DNA of 64,000 bases from JAEUKA01 sp044228505. GTDB taxonomy: Bacteria > Myxococcota_A > Polyangia > Palsa-1104 > JAEUJZ01. Shown here piece by piece: positions 36,143 to 44,798 of this stretch (position 1 is the stretch's first letter; each line of letters opens with the position of its first letter). The stretch lies in contig JBGAUT010000007.1 in NCBI GenBank assembly GCA_044228505.1, forward strand, positions 62,001 through 126,000, written 5' to 3'. The notes beneath the pieces are model-generated. The model saw only the letters and a list, made by a program, of their open reading frames with translations, was not told where the DNA came from and made no database searches. The position numbers were made by a program, and so were the translations under genes.

Positions 36143-37032
36143 CGCGTGGACCCCCGTTCGATGACCACCTGGTAGTGCGAGCGCAACGAATCGAGCGCTT
36201 GGCGACGCCGCTCCGGCTTGTGCTGTTCATCATAATCGAGCCGCAAGCGCTCGCGGAGCTGCGCCAGAGTCGGAAGCTGTCCCTCCTGCCGTCCCATCAA
36301 CTGGACCAAGTGGAATCCGTGCGCAGAAGGCAGCGGACGCGACCACTGTCCTTGCTGCAACTGAAAGGACTCCTTGGCAAGCTGCGCGGAAAAGAGCTGC
36401 AGAAGCTCGGCTTCGCTGTGGTAGGGAAGGAGTGCGCCGAGCGGATGGGGATCCCCAAGCGCCGCCACGGCCTGATTACCGTTCTGCGGTTGCATCTTGG
36501 GAAGCTCGCTCCACAGCCGCGTGGCCACAGTCTCTGCATCAAGCGGATGGCGATCCCTCCCGATGAAGATCTGGCGCAAGGAGATCCGCTCGGGAAGCGC
36601 GTAGCGCTCAGGATGAGCCGATAGCAGCGCCGACAGCTCGCCATCGGTCGGTACATGGCGAGGCAGCAGCGCTTCGGCCAAGTACTCCATCTTCTGAATC
36701 AAGCGCCGCCGAATGATGATGTCGCCCTCACCGAGCCGCCGGCGGTTGGCTTCACGAAACAGAATCTCGGCATCGACATAGTCGCCGAGTGCCGCTGCCA
36801 TCTCGGATTCACTTGGCGGTCGACCATTCCTGCGAAGCAGCTCTGCCCGTCGAGATTCTTGTAGTTCTGCCGGCACCACAATTCGCGCCGCAGGAGTCGG
36901 TCGCATCCCAACGTACACGCCATAGAGCAGGCCCCCAAGCAACGCGAAGTGCAGCAGCGGCTCCGCGAAGATCGTCTGCCAAAGATGCGATGTGGGAATC
37001 GACGAACCAGCTCCCTGTGAATGCCGACTCAT
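36139..37032 (-). CDS. Membrane-anchored parvulin-type peptidyl-prolyl isomerase
   Basis: A 297-residue protein with one hydrophobic anchor near residues 27-45 (LLHFALLGGLLYGVYVG) and a periplasmic part. Residues about 120-260 look like a parvulin (PPIC-type) rotamase: RISLRQIFIGRDRHP, ALGDPHPLGALLPY, and the closing SAHGFHLVQLMGRQEG, where the family has G-x-H-x-x-x-x. The rest is helical, as in SurA/PrsA-type chaperones. It may help to fold the HupE/UreJ periplasmic domain or the DUF3604 lipoprotein encoded downstream in the same operon. The start at 37032 is near the edge of the divergent promoter region (37033-37127). Confidence 0.82.
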   Translation of the reverse strand: MSRHSQGAGSSIPTSHLWQTIFAEPLLHFALLGGLLYGVYVGMRPTPAARIVVPAELQESRRAELLRRNGRPPSESEMAAALGDYVDAEILFREANRRRLGEGDIIIRRRLIQKMEYLAEALLPRHVPTDGELSALLSAHPERYALPERISLRQIFIGRDRHPLDAETVATRLWSELPKMQPQNGNQAVAALGDPHPLGALLPYHSEAELLQLFSAQLAKESFQLQQGQWSRPLPSAHGFHLVQLMGRQEGQLPTLAQLRERLRLDYDEQHKPERRRQALDSLRSHYQVVIERGSTR

Positions 37033-37127
37033 GACCGCGCATGGTTTGCCAAATCGCGACCAAGACGCAAGCCCATTCCGTCGTAGAGCGCTTTGGATCG
37101 GCTCCTGCCGTGCTATTGTGAACCCGC

Positions 37128-37802
37128 ATGAGAGAGCTACTCATCTGGGTACGTGGTCGGGTCCATCCGGCGCTTTCACAAGCAGCCGGAAGCATTGCCT
37201 TGATCGCAGTCTGGACCACTTCTTCGCCTGGTCTCGCCTGCCTCAACGGGGTCGAACTCCATCGCAAGCAAGCCGTGCAGCTAGCGAATGCGGCGGAAAA
37301 GGCGCTCGCGGACGGCGATGCAAAGCAGGCACTGTCCATGCTGGCGGACAAGATGGCGTCTCCCGAAGGCTACGAGCTATCCCATCAGGGGCTACGCGCC
37401 CGACTCGAACAGTTGTTTGCAGTCGCACGCTTTCGCGCCGGAGGCCAGGCCGACATCGACGACGCGATCACGGTGCTTAGGCAGCAGACCAAGGACTCCC
37501 CAAAGAACCCGTGGCTCAAGGTCCGCTTGGCAGAGGCACTCAGTCACAACACCAAGGGAACCAAAGAGGCCGTGAAGATCCTAGAACCGCTGGCCAAAGA
37601 AGACTTGATCGTCGATGCCGAGGGCTTTGCAACCCTTGCCAGGCTACGCAGACAGGCAGGCAACGCAGAGGGAGCCACCGCCGCCCTAGAGCGGTGTAAA
37701 GCGATGGCCAAACAGCCGAGCCTCTGTAGCGACGCTCCCCTACCGCCACCGCCTACAGTTCCCCGAACCAAAGATCCCAGCGCCCTGCCCGATTGGCGAT
37801 AG
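37128..37802 (+). CDS. Exported TPR-like protein
   Basis: A 224-residue protein with an N-terminal hydrophobic stretch (SIALIAVWTTSSPGLA) that looks like a signal peptide. The rest is a helical array (AVQLANAAEKALADGDAKQALSML; AEGFATLARLRRQAGNAEGATAALERC) typical of tetratricopeptide repeats, ending in a short Pro/Ser-rich tail. It is probably periplasmic. It is divergent from the PPIase operon, 95 bases away, and is the first gene before the tetrahaem cytochrome and the EF-hand-like protein, so it is likely part of that set. Function is unknown. Confidence 0.7.
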   Translation: MRELLIWVRGRVHPALSQAAGSIALIAVWTTSSPGLACLNGVELHRKQAVQLANAAEKALADGDAKQALSMLADKMASPEGYELSHQGLRARLEQLFAVARFRAGGQADIDDAITVLRQQTKDSPKNPWLKVRLAEALSHNTKGTKEAVKILEPLAKEDLIVDAEGFATLARLRRQAGNAEGATAALERCKAMAKQPSLCSDAPLPPPPTVPRTKDPSALPDWR

Positions 37803-37833
37803 CCCGCACTGCGCAAGCGCTCGACAGGCACCG

Positions 37834-39042
37834 ATGCCCCGATCACGCACCATCACGCCGCCGTGGGCCACCCTGTTTGGGATGGGAGTCGCTCTGCTGC
37901 TCCCCCAAACCCCGGTCCGGGCGCAAAGCCCCGATGCAGCAGCGGGCCGCCACCTGATGGCGCAGTTTCAATGCAACCGATGCCACGAAGGCACCGGACT
38001 GCCCGCCGTCCCGCAAGAGCAGCACTGCGTCCACTGTCACACCGAGATTCTGCAAGGCACCTTTGCCGTTGCACCGGAGACGCTCAAGACCTGGCAAAGC
38101 CATCTGGTCAGCCTCAATGCAGTACCGTCTCTCACCGCTGCAGCCAGCCGACTGCGGCGGCAGTGGATTGCGTCTTTCCTGCTCCACCCCCACGATCTGC
38201 GCCCAGGACTCCCTGCGCTGATGCCTCGGCTGGACATTACGCCAAGACAGGCTCAGCAGATTGCCGCGGCACTTGTCCCCCGCGAAGCACAAGGCACGCC
38301 CCCAGCGGCTGGCGATCCCGCATCGGGTAGACTGCTCCTCGACAGCCTCGGCTGCGGAGCCTGCCATCAGTTCACCGGCGTGCCCCCCCTTCGCAATACC
38401 ACCGCAGGTCCACCCATTCCGCCCAACCAACTTCGGACCGCGATGGCCCTCGCCCCCGACCTCCGCTACACCCGCGAGCGATTCCAACCGGCGGCGCTTA
38501 TCCCTTGGCTACGGACGCCGAGCCAGGTCAAGCCCGATACCCAGATGCCGCAGCATCCAATCAGCGAGTCCCAAGCACAGGATCTGGCGGCTTACATCCT
38601 GACCACCCCGCTGTCAGCGCAGCCCGCCCCGGTTCCCCCGGCACGGCTCCCGATCTTGTCACGGCGAGTATCGTTTGACGAAGTCAACGAACGCGTCTTT
38701 CGACGGACATGCTGGCATTGTCACTCGACTGCAGCCTACGCCAAAGGGGATGGCGGACCCGGTAACACGGGTGGCTTTGGCTTCAAGGGACGTGGCTTCA
38801 GCGTAACGACCTATGCCGACGTAGCCTCAGGAGTCCTTGATAACCAAGGCAACCGGCGCAGCGTGTTTGCAAAAGTACCCGATGGAACCCCACGGCTGCT
38901 TGCCGTGCTGCTAACACGACACAAGGAGCTGGCCGGTGAACAGACTCCCGGGCTACGCGGGATGCCCCTCGGTCTACCAGCGCTCTCTGCCGAACAGATT
39001 CAGCTTGTAGAGTCGTGGATCGCGCAGGGTCGTCCGCAATAG
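37834..39042 (+). CDS. Tetrahaem c-type cytochrome
   Basis: A 402-residue exported protein with a signal peptide ending VRA-QS near residue 31. Four haem c attachment motifs are present: CNRCH near residue 49, CVHCH near 67, CGACH near 172 and CWHCH near 287. Possible axial Met residues include GMPLG near residue 373. The protein seems to contain three cytochrome-like parts: a di-haem start, a middle mono-haem domain with FTGVPPLRN, and a last domain with WHCHSTAAYAKGDGGPGN. It should carry electrons in the periplasm. It is 31 bases after the TPR gene and 100 bases before the EF-hand-like gene, without any obvious terminal oxidase or reductase nearby. Confidence 0.88.
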   Translation: MPRSRTITPPWATLFGMGVALLLPQTPVRAQSPDAAAGRHLMAQFQCNRCHEGTGLPAVPQEQHCVHCHTEILQGTFAVAPETLKTWQSHLVSLNAVPSLTAAASRLRRQWIASFLLHPHDLRPGLPALMPRLDITPRQAQQIAAALVPREAQGTPPAAGDPASGRLLLDSLGCGACHQFTGVPPLRNTTAGPPIPPNQLRTAMALAPDLRYTRERFQPAALIPWLRTPSQVKPDTQMPQHPISESQAQDLAAYILTTPLSAQPAPVPPARLPILSRRVSFDEVNERVFRRTCWHCHSTAAYAKGDGGPGNTGGFGFKGRGFSVTTYADVASGVLDNQGNRRSVFAKVPDGTPRLLAVLLTRHKELAGEQTPGLRGMPLGLPALSAEQIQLVESWIAQGRPQ

Positions 39043-39142
39043 GGGTGCGAGGTGTTCCCCCAGGTGCGCCGTTCAGTCGCTTTCTGGCTCACCTTTCGCT
39101 AGTATCGCGCCGAGGACAACTGAATCATGATACGTGCCAAGG

Positions 39143-39901
39143 ATGCGCTGTAGCTGGCTCATCGCCTTTGTCCTCCTGCTCTCTGCCGGAACTGTGCGTG
39201 CTCATCCGCAGTTTGCCTTGTCGACCGTGAATCGCTATGGACGGTTGGTCCTACTCCCAAACAAGCTGCTCCTCGACTACTCCCTGATGGTGGGGGAAGT
39301 CCCAGCCGAGCAGCTTCTGCGCGCCGCCGATCTCGACCGAAATGGCAACCTCTCCGCAGCGGAGCTACAGACACTCGCCGAACAGCTACGCCGGACCGTT
39401 GAAAAGGACGTCGGTCTACACCTGGATGGAAAGCCACTGGTCCTCACGTGGACCCTGCAGCCCTTCAAGCCAAAGAGCCTCACGCTCCAGCCAAACCCGG
39501 CCCCGTTTGCGCTCGAGATGTCTGCCGAGGCCGCTCTACCAGACAACCGGCACATCCATCAGGTTGTCGTGGATGACCGCGCCGATCTGCCCCCAGTCGG
39601 AGAAGTCGAGCTACGCATCGAAGACAGTCCCGAGATCGCGGTCCTATCGACCAGCAGTGGCAACGTCAAGGGAAGCACGGGCATCGCTCCCACCACAGCG
39701 ACTCCACCCGTGGCCATGCTGTTTCGACAATTCGGCCCGCCGCGTTCGCTGCTCTCCGACCGCTCGGTCACCGTCCGTTATCAGCGCCGCCCAGAGCCCA
39801 CGCCACCACCTCGGCTACCGTGGTCCTATTGGTTCGGCGTCACCGCTCTTTTGGCCCTACTCGGGGCCACCTTCGCAACCCGCAAGCTGCTTCGCCACTG
39901 A
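39143..39901 (+). CDS. Exported EF-hand-like protein with C-terminal membrane helix
   Basis: A 252-residue protein. The signal peptide ends VRA before His21, so the mature protein starts HPQFALSTVNRYGR. An EF-hand-like loop, DLDRNGNLSAAEL, sits near residues 66-78. One transmembrane helix lies near the C-terminus (WFGVTALLALLGATFA), followed by a basic tail. The mature N-terminal pattern AHPxxxxTVNRYxR with an EF-hand is also found as the exported part of proteins annotated as nickel/cobalt exporter-like; here the polytopic part is missing. I therefore infer metal handling but cannot name a metal. The start is ATG 39143; GTG 39134 is possible. It is the last gene of the TPR-cytochrome set. 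Confidence 0.65.
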   Translation: MRCSWLIAFVLLLSAGTVRAHPQFALSTVNRYGRLVLLPNKLLLDYSLMVGEVPAEQLLRAADLDRNGNLSAAELQTLAEQLRRTVEKDVGLHLDGKPLVLTWTLQPFKPKSLTLQPNPAPFALEMSAEAALPDNRHIHQVVVDDRADLPPVGEVELRIEDSPEIAVLSTSSGNVKGSTGIAPTTATPPVAMLFRQFGPPRSLLSDRSVTVRYQRRPEPTPPPRLPWSYWFGVTALLALLGATFATRKLLRH

Positions 39902-40031
39902 CCCAGGCGGCCAGTGCCTGCGGCCAAGCAAAAACCGGCCTCTGGCAGCTGCCTATCCGAACCGCACAGTCATTTCGCCCGCTTAGCAATAGTGGAAAAA
40001 GATCTCAGCGCCTGGGCTATGCTGTCCGGCT

Positions 40032-41276
40032 ATGCAAGAGACCCCACCCGCCCCCTTAGCATTCAATCCCTTTGATCCAACGTTTGTCCGCGATCCATTT
40101 CCAACGCTGAAGCGATTTCGCGAAGAACAGCCCATCTACTACTTCGCACCCGCCAAGGGTCACATCTTCTTCCGCTACCGAGACATCATGGCGCTATATC
40201 GGGAGCCGCGCCTCATCAACGATCCTACCCTCGGGGCAGGGTTTCCTCCGGAGCTACGAGCCGCGTTCCCCGACTTCGTCAAGATCCGTGAGAACGATCT
40301 GTTTGTGATCAGTGCAGAGTCCCATGCCCGCATCCGTAAGCTGGTCAATCCGCTGTTCGGGCCGCGTGCTATCGAGGAGCATCGGGAGCGCGTGACCCAG
40401 GTCATCCGGACGCTGGTCGACTCGCTGCCGCAGGAAGGAGTCATCAACTTTTTCCAAGATGTGGCCCTGAAGTATCCGGTGCGCATCATCTCGGCGCTCC
40501 TCAACATCCCAGCCGGTCAAGAGTCGGTGTTTTTGGACATGGCCGACGCCTTGATAAACACGGTCATTCCAGGTCTTCCCCCGGAAGTGTTCGCGGCCTA
40601 TATGCCCGCGATCTCCCATGGACTGGCGCTGGTGACTCAGTGTATCGCGGAGCGACGGGCCCAGCCGATTCCCGGTGATTTGCTCAGCCAGCTTATCGCT
40701 GCCTGCGACAATGACGAACGACTCAGCGATGGTGAGTTGGTCTCGCTGGTCGCCGCCCTGCTCACTGGTGGATCGGACACCACCGTCCACCTCACCACCT
40801 ATACGCTGATGGAGCTTCTGCGACACCCAGATCAGCTCGCCATCGTGCGTAGTGATCCCCAGATGGCCAAACAGAGCTTTGATGAAACGCTCCGCTACAA
40901 CTCGTTTGGCCGAGGTGCCGGACTGCCTCGCTTCGCCAGCGAGAGCTTCGTCTACGAAGGCGTGCAGATCCATCGCGGCCAGCCGGTATTTCTCAACATG
41001 CTCTCCGGCTTCCGCGATCCAGAGTTTGTGCCCGATGCCGACGTGTTTGATGTCCGTCGTCGCACCAACTCAAGCCCCTGGTTTGGGTTCGGACCCCACT
41101 TCTGCATCGGTGCCTCCCTCGCCCGCATGGAAGCCGACATCGCCCTGCAACTGTTCCTGTCCCGCTATCCCCACATCGAGCTTGCCGGAGAGCCCGAGTA
41201 CGGCACAAACCCCGTCTTCCGCGACATTGTGAACTTGCCAGTTCGGGTCAGCAGCGGGACGCCAAAAGCAGAGTAA
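40032..41276 (+). CDS. Cytochrome P450
   Basis: A 414-residue soluble P450 mono-oxygenase. It has the I-helix ALLTGGSDTTVHL near residue 246, the K-helix E-x-x-R (DETLRYN) near 281, and the haem-binding FGFGPHFCIGASLARME with Cys358 as the thiolate ligand. No N-terminal membrane anchor is present, as usual for bacteria. No ferredoxin, reductase or biosynthetic cluster is adjacent, so the substrate is unknown; a sterol-desaturase-family gene lies about 5 kb away on the other strand. Its last 29 bases overlap the 3' end of the convergent histidine kinase gene. Confidence 0.93.
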   Translation: MQETPPAPLAFNPFDPTFVRDPFPTLKRFREEQPIYYFAPAKGHIFFRYRDIMALYREPRLINDPTLGAGFPPELRAAFPDFVKIRENDLFVISAESHARIRKLVNPLFGPRAIEEHRERVTQVIRTLVDSLPQEGVINFFQDVALKYPVRIISALLNIPAGQESVFLDMADALINTVIPGLPPEVFAAYMPAISHGLALVTQCIAERRAQPIPGDLLSQLIAACDNDERLSDGELVSLVAALLTGGSDTTVHLTTYTLMELLRHPDQLAIVRSDPQMAKQSFDETLRYNSFGRGAGLPRFASESFVYEGVQIHRGQPVFLNMLSGFRDPEFVPDADVFDVRRRTNSSPWFGFGPHFCIGASLARMEADIALQLFLSRYPHIELAGEPEYGTNPVFRDIVNLPVRVSSGTPKAE

Positions 41277-42819
41277 AGGTCGTCCCGGTAGGGCCGGTGG
41301 TATAGCTCACTTCGCCGCCACTGCGCTCTGCCACCGCACGCACGATCGCCAGTCCCAGACCCGTCCCTCCGCTATCCCGACTGGTGGTAAAGAACCGCTG
41401 AAACAGCCTCGCTTGGTTGGCGGGACTGATTCCTGGCCCCTCATCCGTCACTTCGATACGTAGTCGCTCTCGGTCCGCCGATACTCGGACGGTGACGGGC
41501 TTGCCTTCGCCGTGGCGCAGCGCGTTTTCGACCAAGTTCACCACCGCAGAGCGCAAGTGCTCAACACTGATCACCAGCCGTGGCGGGGGATTGTGCAGCT
41601 CGAACTTGGCGCCCGGATAGCGACTGCCGAGCGCCGAAAAGAAGTCTGCGGTCGCCACGCTCTCGGTCGGTTCAGGCGCGTTCTCGATCTGGGCAAGCTG
41701 TAGCAGGCGAAGAACCAGCCGCTGCATGCGCGCCGCGTCGGCATCAATGTTATCGGCAAACTGACGCCGCTGCTCGTCCGTCATCCCTTCCCACTGATCG
41801 CGCAGAAGCTCTGCGGCCCCCCGAATCGCGGTGATGGGAGTCTTGAGCTCATGGCTGACATTGGCCGCTAACTCGGCACTATAGTCGGCGCGCTCACGCA
41901 GCTTGCGGGTCATCACTTCCAGCGCAGTCCCTAGGCTCCGGATCTCGCTCGGTGCCCACGCGCTGCCCGGAAGCGGAGGTGCCGATCCCCCCTGGGCAAT
42001 GGTCTGCGCAGCCCTGGTAATCGCCCGCAGGGGACGCACGATCAGCGCAGCGGACACAAAGCTCACCAAAAAGGCAGCCAGCAGAGTCGCCGACAGTGCC
42101 ACAAGGAGTCCCCGCCGGTTGTGCCACAGCGACGTCCGCGCATCGAGGCTGGTGCGCGACCCCCGAATCACCGCCACCACCTTGCCCTCCGAAAAGATCG
42201 GCAGCGCCGTAAACAGTCGCACCGCTCCGCGACTCCGGACATCGGACAGCGGAGGCAGCGGTTCATCACTTACCCGCTCTCGAACCACGGCGGAATAGCG
42301 GCCCAATAGAGCCCCGGCGACCTCTGGTAGGTTGTCCATGCACAGTCCCCCCTCCCCTCGCGTGGTCGCCACCACGCAGCCCTGCGCATCGAGCACCCGC
42401 ACCGCGCTCAGGTTGTAGACCTGCATGCGCTGAAGCATCGGCTCAAGCCGCTTGCCCGCCCGTAGCTCCGGCGTATCCACTTCCGGTGCCAGTCGCAGTG
42501 GATCGGACTGCGGGGGCAGTGGACCGCGCTGCAGGTTGCTCACCGGCTCAATCGGGATAAACGGCTCGGTTTCCTTGCCCGGCAGACGAAAGGGGGGAGA
42601 GCCGAGCTGTGGATCGATGCCGCGCTCGATGAGCCACAGCTCCCGCCACATCTCCCCCACCGCAATCGACTGCGCAATGAGCTGCCGCTCGGTCTGCCGC
42701 ACCAGATGGTTTTCATAGATGCGAAGCCCGAGCACCGCCAGCAGCGGCACGAGCAGCACAAAAGCATTCGCGCCGAGGAGCAGAAGGTGAATGCCCAGGC
42801 CGCGACCTCTCACCTTCAC
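41248..42819 (-). CDS. Sensor histidine kinase, CreC-like
   Basis: A 523-residue membrane kinase. Two transmembrane helices (near residues 12-32 and 235-260) flank a periplasmic domain with VRVLDAQGCVVATTRGEG and FTALPIFSEGKVVAVIRGSR, a dCache/CreC-like sensor. HAMP follows, then HisKA with SHELKTPITAIRG (His near residue 320), and an ATPase domain with NLVENALRHG, DEGPGIS and GTGLGLAIV. It starts at GTG 42819, overlapping the response-regulator stop, with AGGAGGAG just upstream. It is the last gene of an operon led by a CreD-like protein, so it is probably CreC-like. The signal is unknown. Confidence 0.88.
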   Translation of the reverse strand: MKVRGRGLGIHLLLLGANAFVLLVPLLAVLGLRIYENHLVRQTERQLIAQSIAVGEMWRELWLIERGIDPQLGSPPFRLPGKETEPFIPIEPVSNLQRGPLPPQSDPLRLAPEVDTPELRAGKRLEPMLQRMQVYNLSAVRVLDAQGCVVATTRGEGGLCMDNLPEVAGALLGRYSAVVRERVSDEPLPPLSDVRSRGAVRLFTALPIFSEGKVVAVIRGSRTSLDARTSLWHNRRGLLVALSATLLAAFLVSFVSAALIVRPLRAITRAAQTIAQGGSAPPLPGSAWAPSEIRSLGTALEVMTRKLRERADYSAELAANVSHELKTPITAIRGAAELLRDQWEGMTDEQRRQFADNIDADAARMQRLVLRLLQLAQIENAPEPTESVATADFFSALGSRYPGAKFELHNPPPRLVISVEHLRSAVVNLVENALRHGEGKPVTVRVSADRERLRIEVTDEGPGISPANQARLFQRFFTTSRDSGGTGLGLAIVRAVAERSGGEVSYTTGPTGTTFTLLLASRC

Positions 42820-43502
42820 AGCTCCTCCTTGAGTCGGTAGCCGAGTCCATAGACGGTCTCGATCGGGTCGGCCCCGATGGCACCGAGCTTCTGGCGAATC
42901 CGTCGGATGTGGCTATCCACCGTTCGCTCGGTAATCACATGACCATGTCCGTAGGCCCGATCGACCAGCTCGCTACGCGAAAAGACCCGCCCTGGGGCGG
43001 CCAGCAGCGACTGGAGCAGCGCAAACTCGGTGACGGTCAGCACCACTTCCTTGGTCATCCAGGTGCAGCGATGCCGGTGCAGATCCATCTCCAGCGCGCC
43101 TCGCCGCTGAATCGCAGGTTTGTCCGCAGACATGGGCTCTGGGGTCAGCCGCCGCAGCACCGCTTTGACGCGGGCCAGCAGCTCGCGAGGACTAAACGGC
43201 TTGACCAGATAGTCATCGGCCCCAAGCTCCAGACCGAGCACCCGATCCAGCTCCTCATCACGACTTGATACAAAGATGATTGGGAGCCGACTTTTGCTGC
43301 GAACGCGACGACAAACTTCTAGTCCATCAGACTCTGGCATCACGATGTCGAGCACGATAAGGTCAATGCCCCCCGCCTCGAACTTGGCGAAGGCCTCGGC
43401 TCCGTCCTTGGCTTCGACGACTTGGAACCCTCCTTGCTGGAGCGTAAAGCGCATCACATCGCGGATGTGGCCATCGTCATCGACCACCAAGACTCGGCTC
43501 AT
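42816..43502 (-). CDS. OmpR/PhoB-type response regulator
   Basis: A 228-residue regulator. The receiver has acidic residues DDD at 8-10, phospho-acceptor Asp52 in LIVLDIVMPES, conserved Ser in FVSSRDEE and Lys in VKPFSPREL. The C-terminal winged helix contains the OmpR-type TVDSHIRRIRQKLG near residue 200. It should bind DNA as a dimer at direct repeats. It follows the unknown exported gene by nine bases and is coupled to the kinase by a four-base overlap. Its likely targets include its own operon. In E. coli the equivalent CreB controls creD; here a creD-like gene is in the same operon. Confidence 0.92.
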   Translation of the reverse strand: MSRVLVVDDDGHIRDVMRFTLQQGGFQVVEAKDGAEAFAKFEAGGIDLIVLDIVMPESDGLEVCRRVRSKSRLPIIFVSSRDEELDRVLGLELGADDYLVKPFSPRELLARVKAVLRRLTPEPMSADKPAIQRRGALEMDLHRHRCTWMTKEVVLTVTEFALLQSLLAAPGRVFSRSELVDRAYGHGHVITERTVDSHIRRIRQKLGAIGADPIETVYGLGYRLKEEL

Positions 43503-43511
43503 GGGATTACC

Positions 43512-44798
43512 TTACTCCGAGCGCACGGCTCTTGACTCAAGGCTTGTTGATTTGTCCGCAGAAGCCCGGTAGTAGCTGCCGGTCAGGTCCACCGTATAGG
43601 CAATCCGCACCGTGGCGGCGCTCGACAGGAGCTGCTGGTGCAGGTGGATGCTCTTGCCAGGGGTTGGGATGCGCTGGGTAAACTCGGCTTCTGTTCCCGA
43701 TTCCACTGTTCCCAGGCTGCCACCTTCCCACTGGTAGTTGAACACCTGCGGCAAGCTGAGCGTCACATAAAGATCGTTCACGTTCCAGGAGGCCGCCGGG
43801 AAGGTGTAATCGAGTCGTCCCGACAGTGCATAGCCACCTTGCTGTTCGGACAGGACCAGCTCCACCCGGGCCGACTCATCACCGGCACGAGCGGGCGTCA
43901 CCGGTAACGAGACCGAGCCCCCCGTCCGTTTGAACGGAACACTGGCCCCATTTACAAACACCTTGTCGAGCGTCTGCTGAGCCGGAATCGCAAAGTCGAT
44001 GGTGCGGGCACCTTCAAATTGCAGGGCATACAGCACCCGCACGATCCGTCGACCTTCTAGCGTCGACACCACCGAGGCATTGGCGGTGGTGATCACCGGC
44101 TCAATCGGTGGACGAATCGCGGCTTGCTTGGTCGCAGCAGCAACCTTGGAGTTGCGGTCCCACAGCACCTCAAAGCGATTGGTCTGCGGATACAGGGTGT
44201 AGCCGTCTCCTTCTTCGATGCGATCGGAGTTCCCAAGCGCGAACAGGTTTTCATCAAAGCGGAGCTTGAGGACCGCCAGCGCGGCGGAAGGATAGACAAT
44301 CTCAGCCGTGCGACGTGCGCCCTTGACCTGCGCGGTGGTCAGGAACCCAAAGTCGAACGAATAGGAGCCCGGCTTATCGGTCATAAACGACAGCATCCCA
44401 TCGACGACTGAAAGGACTCCGTTTTGAACCGTAGGCAGCTTGGTAATCCGTATCGCCGCATCTTTGCGCAAAAGCCGTACAGTCACCCAGCCCTGGGCGT
44501 CCAGTACCGATAGCTCGACGTGTGCCGAGACATCAATGGCGTTCTCTAGGAGTCGTCCGGACAGCTCCATCTTACCGACGCTCGCGGTCATCGGCGGCTT
44601 CACCTCTTTGGTTTCGGCCTTGGCCTGATTCTCTTTGTACAGGCGCAGCACTTCAGCCAAAGGCAGCGTCGCGCTCGGCGCACCAGCCGCAGCCGGGGTT
44701 CCTCCCTCTGCCAAGGCTGGACCAGAGACACCGCAGCAGAACAGAAGCGCACAGCCCAGCGAACACAGCACACGACTACGCAGCAGATTACGCAACAT
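43512..44798 (-). CDS. Exported beta-rich protein of unknown function in the Cre-like operon
   Basis: A 428-residue protein with a signal peptide ending near ALA-EG (residue 30). The mature part opens with a helix (LAEVLRLYKENQAKAETKEVKPP) and continues as a long series of beta-strands with few Cys or His. Several segments, such as FDFGFLTTAQVKGARRTAEI and ALQFEGARTIDFAIPAQQTLDKVFVNG, suggest repeated sandwich domains. I see no known domain. AGGAG lies seven bases before the ATG. It overlaps the end of the CreD-like gene by 11 bases. Its position between creD-like and creB-like genes suggests it is the envelope output or ligand sensor of the system. Confidence 0.75.
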   Translation of the reverse strand: MLRNLLRSRVLCSLGCALLFCCGVSGPALAEGGTPAAAGAPSATLPLAEVLRLYKENQAKAETKEVKPPMTASVGKMELSGRLLENAIDVSAHVELSVLDAQGWVTVRLLRKDAAIRITKLPTVQNGVLSVVDGMLSFMTDKPGSYSFDFGFLTTAQVKGARRTAEIVYPSAALAVLKLRFDENLFALGNSDRIEEGDGYTLYPQTNRFEVLWDRNSKVAAATKQAAIRPPIEPVITTANASVVSTLEGRRIVRVLYALQFEGARTIDFAIPAQQTLDKVFVNGASVPFKRTGGSVSLPVTPARAGDESARVELVLSEQQGGYALSGRLDYTFPAASWNVNDLYVTLSLPQVFNYQWEGGSLGTVESGTEAEFTQRIPTPGKSIHLHQQLLSSAATVRIAYTVDLTGSYYRASADKSTSLESRAVRSE

